From Gemmatimonadota bacterium (GTDB taxonomy: Bacteria; Latescibacterota; UBA2968; UBA8231), in NCBI GenBank assembly GCA_026706165.1, contig JAPOZF010000730.1, positions 1 to 5,020 on the forward strand: a stretch of DNA of 5,020 nt. The letters are read 5' to 3'. A program made the position numbers and the translations under genes. Every line of letters begins with the position of its first letter. Position 1 is the stretch's first letter. Below the pieces are notes generated by a model. That model had not been told where the DNA came from. It saw nothing but the letters and a program-made list of their open reading frames with translations, and made no database searches. Below are positions 1 through 5,020 of this stretch, piece after piece.

Positions 1-798
1 GAGGAACGGAATCCAAATCAGCACCGGCACGAGGAACTCGACGTGGAGGGTCGTGCGGGTCATGAGCTCGAGCCATGCGGCCGGCAGCTCCCGCATCAGG
101 ACGGCGAGCGGCAGCGCCATGTAGTCGAGCTGGAGGGCGTACCAGACCGCGGTCCGGTCCCCGGTCCAGACCGGGTGGTTCTTCAACAGCCCCGTCACCC
201 AGTAGAGGATGGTGACCTGCGCCATGAAGCAGAAGGCGGGGACCGACCAGGTGCGGTCCTTGCCTTTCTCCGGGCCCTTGTCTGACGGCTCCCTCATCGC
301 CGCGTCGACCGAGCAGCGCGCCCCGAGGGGGAGGAACAGCGACCAGAAGAGGAGCACCCGGAACAGCAGGTCGCCGGCGTTGAGGATGGTGAGGTTCCGG
401 GCGTGCAGCGACACCAGAAGCACCCAGCTGAGGAAGGTGAAGAGCCGGGTCCGGTGGCCGATCAGCAGGCAGAAGGCGCAGCAGGCGGCGACAGCGAAGA
501 GGAGGAGCTGCACCCCCCAGAGGCCGCTCAGCATGTGCAGGGACACCAGCCACGGAGTCGAGCTGGTGGCGACCCGGCCCAGCAGGTCGACCCGCGGCAG
601 CACCCCGGCATCGGAGTAGAAGACGCGCAGATCGGTCAGCCGGGCGGCCAGGTCGACGAGCAGGAGCAGGCCGAGCAGGATGCGGAAGAGGGCCAGCGAC
701 CTCAGGTCGAGGCCGAAGCGCTCCCGCCAGCCGCGGAGCAGATTCCTGAGCCGGGCGATAGTGGAATTCGAGGGGGAAGCCGCGGCCGGTCCGTCCAT
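1..798 (-). CDS. HTTM-domain membrane protein (vitamin K-dependent gamma-carboxylase-like), C-terminus cut by window edge
   Basis: I translated the minus strand from the ATG at 798; 266 codons stay open to the window edge. A basic cytoplasmic-looking N-terminus (residues 1-35) is followed by hydrophobic segments at about 36-53, 84-113, 118-132, 143-160, 186-204, 220-236 and 252-266. Hallmarks of the HTTM family are FRILLGLLLLVDL (38-50), FYSDAGVLPR (60-69), FLPLGARCSVD (155-165) and YWVTGLLKNHPVW (199-211). From memory, the last aligns with the human gamma-carboxylase stretch containing catalytic Lys218, placing Lys206 at that position. Bacterial HTTM proteins mostly have unknown substrates, so carboxylase activity is only an inference. 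The start follows the oxidoreductase stop by 44 bp with a weak GAAGAA site, and no closer upstream ATG or GTG lies in frame. The two genes are probably one transcript. The family assignment is firm; the function is not. Confidence 0.85.
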   Translation of the reverse strand, partial: MDGPAAASPSNSTIARLRNLLRGWRERFGLDLRSLALFRILLGLLLLVDLAARLTDLRVFYSDAGVLPRVDLLGRVATSSTPWLVSLHMLSGLWGVQLLLFAVAACCAFCLLIGHRTRLFTFLSWVLLVSLHARNLTILNAGDLLFRVLLFWSLFLPLGARCSVDAAMREPSDKGPEKGKDRTWSVPAFCFMAQVTILYWVTGLLKNHPVWTGDRTAVWYALQLDYMALPLAVLMRELPAAWLELMTRTTLHVEFLVPVLIWIPFL

Positions 799-842
799 CG
801 GGTCGGTTTTCTTCAGAGGTTGGCTGCGCGCCTCTCCGGGCG

Positions 843-1817
843 TCAGGGAGACTGCACCATGCCGGCGCTGGGAGCCCCGTCCCTCCCGTCCATCGCCCTC
901 TGGACGCGGTCGATGATCCCCATCACCGGCAGCACCTCGGAGCAGCTGGTCAGGGCCTTGCGCCCCTCGCGGACGGCGGCGAAGAACTCCCGGTCCTGGG
1001 CCTCGACTCCGGAGGGCCCCCCGGGCAGGGGAAGTTCGTTCCCCTGGTGATCGCGCAGCCCGGCGCCGCCGGTTGCGTACGTCTCCTCCTCGCCGATGAA
1101 CCGCCATTCCCCCTGTATCGGACCGTGGTTGTTGAACGACTGGGCGGCGCTCACGAGGCAGCCGTCGGCGGAGCGCAGGGAGATGCAGATGTCCATGGGC
1201 ACCCCCAGGCCCTCGTGCACCGGACCGCAGCGCCCCCAGGCCTCCATGCCGGGGTCGCCGAGGAGCCAGTAGACCATGTCGATCATGTGGCAGGCCTGGT
1301 GCCACAGCAGGTCGTCGGTCCAGATGCGCGGCCTGCCGAAGCGGTTCTCGTTGACGCGGCGGAAGAAGTAGGTCTGCTGCACGATGTGGTGCAGGTGCAG
1401 GTCCCCGGCTTCGATCATTTCGCGCACTCGGCAGAATTCGGGGCGGTAGCGCTGGGTATGGCACATCATCGCCACCTTCCCCGACCTCTCCTCGGCCTCG
1501 ACCACGCGCCGCGATTCCGCCAGCGACAGCCCCATCGGCAGCTCGAGGAGGACGTGCAGGCCCCGATCCAGGGCGGCCACCGCCTGCTCGCAGTGCAGCT
1601 GGTTCGGGCTGGTGATCACCGCGGCCTCGACCCCGGGCCGGTCGAGGCACTCCTCGAGATCGGTGGAGACGTGTCCGATGCCGTGCTCGCGGGCGAAGGC
1701 CTCGGCGTCGGCGGCGATGCCGCCGGCCAGGCTGACCACCTCGACGCCCTCCATCCCGCCCAGCGCCTCCATGTGGGTCAGGCCCTGGGCGCCCTCCCCC
1801 ACCAGACAGACCTTCAT
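843..1817 (-). CDS. Gfo/Idh/MocA-family NAD(P)-dependent oxidoreductase, LigC/PmdC-like
   Basis: This is a 324-residue cytosolic protein of normal family length. The N-terminal Rossmann fold shows the glycine-rich loop GEGAQG (7-12) and the SPNQLH stretch (70-75). The usual EKP motif of the family is ELP here (92-94). The C-terminal domain carries QQTYFFRR (147-154), WTDDLLWHQACHMID (166-180), a GLGVPMDI segment (203-210), SFNNHGP (227-233) and AQDREFFAAVREG (273-285). These C-terminal stretches recall 4-carboxy-2-hydroxymuconate-6-semialdehyde dehydrogenase (LigC/PmdC, protocatechuate 4,5-cleavage pathway), which from memory also lacks the EKP lysine. That enzyme oxidises its substrate to 2-pyrone-4,6-dicarboxylate using NADP. 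No other lig or pmd genes are visible, so the substrate is unproven and a sugar or cyclitol dehydrogenase remains possible. The start is supported by AGGAG (1824-1828) six bases upstream. It is the first gene of a likely operon with the HTTM gene. Confidence 0.88.
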   Translation of the reverse strand: MKVCLVGEGAQGLTHMEALGGMEGVEVVSLAGGIAADAEAFAREHGIGHVSTDLEECLDRPGVEAAVITSPNQLHCEQAVAALDRGLHVLLELPMGLSLAESRRVVEAEERSGKVAMMCHTQRYRPEFCRVREMIEAGDLHLHHIVQQTYFFRRVNENRFGRPRIWTDDLLWHQACHMIDMVYWLLGDPGMEAWGRCGPVHEGLGVPMDICISLRSADGCLVSAAQSFNNHGPIQGEWRFIGEEETYATGGAGLRDHQGNELPLPGGPSGVEAQDREFFAAVREGRKALTSCSEVLPVMGIIDRVQRAMDGRDGAPSAGMVQSP

Positions 1818-2156
1818 CGCCGTCTCCTCTCGTTGTTCGGTTCGTTCCTGCCCGGGCGTTCGCCGCTCAAGCTACGGAAGGGATCCGTCAATTCCTACCC
1901 CGCCCCGGGCGGCCGAGCCAGCTTGCCCGCCGGCCCCGCGGAAACCTCCGCCCCGGTGCCGCGTCTCATCAGAAAGGTCATGGCAGAACCGATGGCCCTC
2001 GCTCCCCGGACAACCTGAAGCAGCCCACCCCACCGTCCTGCCGGAATATCTGCGTCTTCGACAGCCGACCTGCAGCTCCCGCCCGGGCACCTTCCCTCGT
2101 TGCGGCAACCCCAGCGTACCGCTCCCCTCGCAACCCCTCATCCCAGAGGCGATCTC
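1818..2156. other. Divergent intergenic spacer between oxidoreductase and VWA gene
   Basis: The 339 bp lie between two divergently transcribed genes, so promoters for both directions should be here. At the left end is the AGGAG ribosome site of the oxidoreductase (minus strand, 1824-1828). At the right end is the AGAGG site of the VWA gene (2145-2149). I see no convincing -35/-10 pair on either strand. A TTGACG hexamer reads on the minus strand near 1890 but has no good -10 at proper spacing. The 8-bp palindrome GCCCGGGC occurs at 1850-1857 and 2081-2088; it is not significant in DNA this GC-rich. Open frames crossing the spacer have no ribosome site and no recognisable protein. I see no RNA gene or riboswitch. 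Confidence 0.6.
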
Positions 2157-3770
2157 ATGAACTCGAAACCCAACCCCTCCTGCGGGCCCGCCCCTTTCGC
2201 CAGATCCGGCTGGCCCCTTCTCGGCCTCCTCGCCCTAGCCTCGTGCACGGGCAATACCATGCCAATGGCAGCGCCCGAGTCGGATGTCTACGCTCCTTTG
2301 CCGGCCGCCGATTACAGGCACATATCTCCCACCTACTACTACAACACCGAGTCGTACGCCCACATCGACGAGAACGGCTTCCAGCTCGTGAGCGAGGCCC
2401 CGCTCTCGACTTTCGCGATCGACGTCGACCGGGCGTCGTACGCCAACGTGCGCCGCTTCATCGAGGACGGGCAGCGGCCGCCGGTCGACGCGGTCCGCAT
2501 CGAGGAGATGATCAACTACTTCCCGTACGAGTGGGAAGAGGTGCATGGAGAGCACCCCTTCGCGGTGACCACCGAGGTCTGGGAGGCGCCCTGGAAACCG
2601 GAACACCGGCTGGTGCGCATCGGCCTCAGGGCGCGGTCGATCGACACCGGGGACCTGCCGCCCGGGAACCTCGTCTTCCTGATCGATGTGTCGGGATCGA
2701 TGGAGTCGCCCGACAAGCTCCCCCTGCTGAAGAAGGCGTTCGCGCTCCTCGTCGAGCAGCTCAGGGCCGAGGACCGGGTGGCGATCGCAGTCTATGCCGG
2801 CGCCGCCGGGCTGGTTCTGCCCTCGACGCCGGGGGATGCCCGGGAGGAGATCCTCGCCGCCCTGGAAGAACTCCGCGCCGGCGGCAGCACCGCGGGCGGG
2901 GAGGGGATCAGGCTCGCCTACGAGGTCGCGCGCGAGAACTACATCGACGGCGGCAACAACCGCGTCATCCTGGCGACGGACGGAGACTTCAACGTCGGCG
3001 CCTCGAGCGACGGGGAGATGGTCCGGCTCATCGAGAAGGAGCGGGAGAGCGGAGTCTTCCTGACGGTCCTCGGGTTCGGCACCGGCAACCTGAAGGACTC
3101 GAAAATGGAGCAGATCGCCGACCACGGGAACGGCAACTTCCACTACGTCGACAGCCTCCTGGAGGCCAGGAAGGTCCTGGTGGAGGAGATGGGAGGAACC
3201 CTTCTCACCCTCGCCAAGGACGTGAAGGTGCAGGTCGAGTTCAACCCTTCCCGGGCGGCCGGATACCGCCTCATCGGCTATGAGAACCGGCTGCTCGACG
3301 CGGAGGACTTCAACGACGACACCGAGGACGCCGGCGAGCTGGGGGCCGGACACACGGTGACGGCCCTGTACGAGGTCGTGCCCGCAGGACTCCCGGTTCC
3401 CGGAGGCACGGTGGACGACCTCCGCTATCAACCGGAAGACGAGGGGGAAACGGCCGTCGAGAGCGGTTTCGAGGAGGAGCTGATGTACGTGAAGGTCCGG
3501 TACAAGGACCCGGACGGATCGGTCAGCCGCCTGATGGCGCAGCCGGTCGCGGAGGCGCCTGCCGGGCCCTCAACCGATCTCCGTTTCGCCGCCGCGGTGG
3601 CCGGCTTCGGCATGCTGCTCCGCGACTCGCCCCATGTCGGCGACTACACGCTGGACGACGTCATCGGGCTTGCCGCGCGGGGCCAGGGGCATGACCCGAG
3701 AGGCTACCGGGGGGAGTTCCTCCGCCTGGTCGAGACAGTGCGGGATCTGCGGCTGCTGGGAAGGGGGTGA
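2157..3770 (+). CDS. YfbK-like von Willebrand factor type A domain lipoprotein
   Basis: This 537-residue protein is close in length to E. coli YfbK. A lipoprotein signal peptide with hydrophobic core WPLLGLLALAS ends in the lipobox LASC, putting the lipidated Cys at residue 30, so the protein should be anchored in the envelope and face the periplasm or exterior. The N-terminal VWA-associated region (about 62-150) contains STFAIDVDRASYANVRRF. The VWA domain (about 170-340) has a complete MIDAS metal site: DVSGS with Asp177, Ser179 and Ser181, Thr245 in GGSTAGG, and Asp275 in ATDGD. The C-terminal part (about 341-537) matches the DUF3520 region that closes YfbK proteins. Family function is unknown; VWA domains usually bind partners through the metal. 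I chose ATG 2157 because AGAGG lies 7 bases upstream and the signal peptide starts cleanly there. The in-frame ATG at 2100 would add 19 residues without a good ribosome site. It appears monocistronic. Confidence 0.93.
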   Translation: MNSKPNPSCGPAPFARSGWPLLGLLALASCTGNTMPMAAPESDVYAPLPAADYRHISPTYYYNTESYAHIDENGFQLVSEAPLSTFAIDVDRASYANVRRFIEDGQRPPVDAVRIEEMINYFPYEWEEVHGEHPFAVTTEVWEAPWKPEHRLVRIGLRARSIDTGDLPPGNLVFLIDVSGSMESPDKLPLLKKAFALLVEQLRAEDRVAIAVYAGAAGLVLPSTPGDAREEILAALEELRAGGSTAGGEGIRLAYEVARENYIDGGNNRVILATDGDFNVGASSDGEMVRLIEKERESGVFLTVLGFGTGNLKDSKMEQIADHGNGNFHYVDSLLEARKVLVEEMGGTLLTLAKDVKVQVEFNPSRAAGYRLIGYENRLLDAEDFNDDTEDAGELGAGHTVTALYEVVPAGLPVPGGTVDDLRYQPEDEGETAVESGFEEELMYVKVRYKDPDGSVSRLMAQPVAEAPAGPSTDLRFAAAVAGFGMLLRDSPHVGDYTLDDVIGLAARGQGHDPRGYRGEFLRLVETVRDLRLLGRG

Positions 3771-3902
3771 CATCGTTTTTCCGCAGGGTCCCCCGAGGAC
3801 AGCTTCAGTCTTTCTCGCCCCCCCTGTCATCTGTTTGACAACCGTTACCGACGGTGGAGCCGATCCGCAAGGCTGTTCGCGGTCGAGACGGATAGCGAGG
3901 TG

Positions 3903-3947
3903 GTGATGCTGCTCGAGCAGGTATGATATTTCAATATCTTGCATCAC
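3903..3947. promoter_or_regulatory. Nested inverted repeats upstream of vapB-like gene, candidate autoregulatory operator
   Basis: Three dyads are seen directly. CTGCTCGAGCAG (3909-3920) is a perfect 12-bp palindrome. GATATT/AATATC (3925-3930 and 3933-3938) pair across a 2-base gap. GTGATGC (3903-3909) and GCATCAC (3941-3947) form an outer 7-bp inverted repeat enclosing both. Two more GCATC copies follow at 3949-3953 and 3963-3967. Ribbon-helix-helix antitoxins of VapBC modules generally bind inverted repeats at their own promoter, so this is the natural candidate for the operator. That role is inferred from position and symmetry only. Confidence 0.45.
3922..3927 (+). promoter_or_regulatory. 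Possible -10 box of the vapB-like gene
   Basis: TATGAT matches the sigma-70 -10 consensus at five of six positions. It sits in a locally AT-rich stretch directly after the 12-bp palindrome, which would predict a leader of roughly 55-60 bases. No good -35 hexamer stands at 16-18 bp spacing. The TTGACA at 3835-3840 is too far upstream to pair with it. A weak, repressor-controlled promoter would fit. Confidence 0.35.
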
Positions 3948-3991
3948 TGCATCTCCTTATCAGCATCTGGTGTAGAACAAAGGATCATCCC

Positions 3992-4222
3992 ATGAGAACC
4001 ACACTCGATATCGACGATCCTGTCCTCCGGGAGTTGAAGCGGCTTCAGGTGAAAGAGGGGAAGTCCCTGGGCAGGCTGGCGTCCGATCTCCTGGCGCGGG
4101 CACTGAAAGAGGATGCAACGCAGGACGCCGCAGCTCCTCCCTCTCAATGGATCGCCAAGCCGATGGGGGCTCGCGTCAACCTGTCCGACAAGGATGCAGT
4201 GTATCACGCCCCGGAGCGGTGA
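3992..4222 (+). CDS. vapB: VapB-type ribbon-helix-helix antitoxin
   Basis: The 76-residue protein starts with the beta strand RTTLDI (2-7), then helix 1 (about 9-20), the EGKSLG turn (22-27) and helix 2 ASDLLARALK (30-39). This is the ribbon-helix-helix fold that dimerises and binds DNA. The tail, with QWIAKPMGARVNLSDKDAV (52-70), resembles the toxin-binding end of VapB antitoxins, where W/F..MG..VDLSDKDA is typical. Such proteins neutralise the PIN-domain RNase VapC and repress their own operon. ATG 3992 is preferred over the in-frame ATG at 3923 because AAAGGA (3979-3984) lies 7 bases upstream and the fold begins there. The candidate operator lies just upstream and the toxin remnant begins about 25 bp downstream. 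The frame is intact although the toxin is broken. The closing residues VYHAPER look less typical than the rest. Confidence 0.85.
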   Translation: MRTTLDIDDPVLRELKRLQVKEGKSLGRLASDLLARALKEDATQDAAAPPSQWIAKPMGARVNLSDKDAVYHAPER

Positions 4223-4246
4223 CCGCGCAGGACCCCGAACGGTGCA

Positions 4247-4636
4247 ATTAGCTACTCCCTGAACGTCAACCTGCTTATCTATTTCGTTGGAAACCTCCGG
4301 TCCGTTTCATGACCGGGCCAAGAGTTTCGTGCAGTCCTGCATGAACGGGCGCGATTCTCTATCTGGGCTGTGGCGGTCGATCATGTGCTACCTGCGGATT
4401 GCAACCCATCCGTCGATTTTCGATGAACCGCTGACCCCTGAAGAAGCGATGGCAAACCCTGACGCGCAGGTACCAGGCCGATGGAGGAGACTTCGCGATC
4501 GGTTTACTCATTTAACCGCATAACCGCATCTCCGGGCCGTTGCCGACTGCCGGCCGGCCTCCCGCAAGGCACCGGGCTCGCGGCTATTCTGTTTCAAACG
4601 TTCTGAGAGTTTGGCCGCCTGAAGATCGTCCCGCGC
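4247..4636 (+). pseudogene. vapC: Decayed VapC-type PIN-domain toxin
   Basis: Three segments in shifting frames together read like a VapC of normal size (about 130 codons). Segment one, 4247-4285, gives SYSLNVNLLIYF, the first PIN strand, but has ATT where a start would be and Asn where the first catalytic Asp of DVN is expected. Segment two is one base out of that frame, 4287-4520, and gives ETSGPFHDRAK, then YLRIATHPSIF (4389-4421) and PLTPEEAMAN, all typical of this VapC group. It ends at TAA 4521-4523. Segment three is back in the first frame from 4529, with GLAAILFQ (4574-4597) recalling the DAHLAAIL region, then a stop at 4604-4606 and FGRLKIV-like remains. Intact VapC is an Mg-dependent RNase; this copy should be inactive. 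The TTG at 4287 has no ribosome site, so I do not call the 78-residue fragment a gene. The 5' and 3' limits are approximate. Confidence 0.78.
4514..4529 (+). repeat. 8-bp tandem duplication AACCGCAT x2 inside the vapC remnant
   Basis: Two exact adjacent copies of AACCGCAT occupy 4514-4521 and 4522-4529. Removing one copy removes the TAA at 4521-4523 and joins the 4287-4520 frame directly to the frame that reads GLAAILFQ downstream. This makes it a likely slippage event that disrupted the toxin frame. Whether it came before or after the other lesions cannot be told from this copy alone. Confidence 0.75.
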
Positions 4637-4814
4637 CGGACAATGCTGCCCTGGGGGTCAATTTGGCCGGTACCGCCTCTTGGAAACCGGTGCAGGCAAC
4701 CGCTTTGTCTGCGGCTGCCCACTTGCGGCACCTGGTCCGGGAGATCAGTCCCCGAGCAACGGTTCAGTTACCGCAAAAGAGACATTGAGAAATCAGGAAA
4801 GGCGATCACGGGCC
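4637..4814. other. Spacer between the vapC remnant and the minus-strand Mrr-like gene
   Basis: Both flanking units converge here. I find no recognisable protein, RNA gene or strong rho-independent terminator. The only structure noted is GAAATCAG (4789-4796) pairing with CTGATTTC (4822-4829) across a 25-base gap. Its right arm lies inside the last codons of the minus-strand gene, and the arms are too far apart and too AT-rich for a confident terminator call. Confidence 0.5.
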
Positions 4815-5020
4815 CTATTCGCTGATTTCCCACATCCCTCTCCGGGAATCGGGTTTCAGAAGACCGTCCTGGACCATTTTCCTGCGTGCCCAGTGGACGG
4901 CCTTTTGCCAGCGCGGTTTCCCGTCGCTACTCAGCGGTTCATAATCGACAGCACACAGAGTCGGCCTCATGAATCGCCCTACTCTCTCCACTACTTCATC
5001 GGCCTCGCCGCTCCCACCCG
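4815..5020 (-). CDS. C-terminal fragment of a protein ending in an Mrr N-terminal-like winged-helix domain
   Basis: Only the last 67 residues before TAG (4815-4817) are in the window; the gene continues past the right edge. The fragment reads ADEVVERVGRFM (6-17), then SSDGKPRWQKAVHWARRKMV (30-49), DGLLKPDSRRGMWEISE (51-67) and stop. The pattern W(37)....VHWAR (41-45), GLL (52-54), RG.WEIS (60-66) matches the winged-helix domain at the N-terminus of Mrr-type restriction proteins, where RW...I.WAR..L...GLL....RG.W.IT is typical. In Mrr this DNA-reading domain precedes the nuclease; here it ends the protein, so any catalytic domain would lie upstream, outside the window. Coding character is supported by the uninterrupted frame and the domain pattern. 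A stand-alone DNA-binding or uncharacterised protein is equally possible. It converges on the vapB/vapC patch. Confidence 0.7.
   Translation of the reverse strand, partial: GGSGEADEVVERVGRFMRPTLCAVDYEPLSSDGKPRWQKAVHWARRKMVQDGLLKPDSRRGMWEISE

Noticed and set aside
1047..2018. A 323-codon plus-strand open frame opposite the oxidoreductase
   Set aside because: It is a GC-driven shadow frame with no domain. The minus strand carries clear Gfo/Idh motifs and a good ribosome site.
1872..2141. An 89-codon minus-strand frame in the divergent spacer
   Set aside because: It is Gly/Arg-rich and low in complexity, has no clear ribosome site, and occupies the region where promoters of both flanking genes are expected.
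2235..3431. A 398-codon open frame on the minus strand opposite the VWA gene
   Set aside because: It is antisense to a gene with clear lipobox, MIDAS and DUF3520 features, is Val/Arg/Asp-rich as expected for a shadow frame, and shows no recognisable domain.
3835..3840. TTGACA as a -35 box for the antitoxin gene
   Set aside because: No -10-like hexamer lies 15-19 bp downstream, and it is about 80 bp from the TATGAT box.
3771..3923. The VWA frame stays open for 51 more codons after its stop and ends in a protein-like ETDSEVVMLLEQV stretch
   Set aside because: The VWA protein already ends where its family normally ends. An open run of this length is unremarkable at this GC content, and there is no readthrough signal.
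3570..3947. A minus-strand 125-codon frame over the VWA 3' end and spacer
   Set aside because: It overlaps the VWA coding end, matches no family, and starts within the palindromic vapB upstream region.
4540..4825. Two overlapping short plus-strand frames (82 and 60 codons) after the toxin remnant
   Set aside because: They have no ribosome site and no recognisable motif, they lie in different frames, and the first overlaps the vapC remnant while the second overlaps the minus-strand stop.
4789..4829. GAAATCAG/CTGATTTC inverted repeat as a terminator
   Set aside because: The 8-bp stem has a 25-base loop and no T-tract, and one arm lies within coding sequence.

Overview
The window is high-GC bacterial DNA with compact genes behind Shine-Dalgarno-like sites. 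The gene families (HTTM membrane protein, YfbK-like von Willebrand lipoprotein, VapBC-type module) fit several high-GC, free-living phyla. Nothing here fixes the taxon, and the lipoprotein signal only argues for a bacterium.

Layout. Positions 1-1817 carry a minus-strand gene pair. A Gfo/Idh/MocA oxidoreductase resembling LigC/PmdC (843-1817) is followed 44 bp downstream by an HTTM-domain membrane protein related to vitamin K-dependent gamma-carboxylase (1-798, running off the left edge). A 339-bp divergent spacer (1818-2156) separates this pair from a plus-strand gene for a YfbK-like VWA-domain lipoprotein (2157-3770). Its MIDAS metal site is complete.

The right third is an accessory patch. 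A 221-bp spacer (3771-3991) holds nested inverted repeats around a possible -10 box. It leads into an intact 76-residue VapB-type antitoxin (3992-4222). The partner VapC/PIN toxin directly downstream (about 4247-4636) is broken: it has no standard start codon, Asn where the first PIN aspartate is expected, a one-base frame change near 4286, an 8-bp tandem duplication at 4514-4529 that shifts the frame again, and a stop at 4604-4606. About 180 bp with nothing recognisable follows. The window then ends in the 3' end of a minus-strand gene (4815-5020) whose last ~60 residues look like the winged-helix domain found at the N-terminus of Mrr restriction proteins.

How the genes work together. The oxidoreductase and HTTM gene are probably co-transcribed, but no shared pathway is evident. 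The VWA lipoprotein is probably a stand-alone envelope gene. The most informative part is the decayed toxin behind a preserved antitoxin and candidate operator. I see no strong evidence of a wholly new system. The HTTM and Mrr-like genes are cut by the window edges and could be read differently with more flank.
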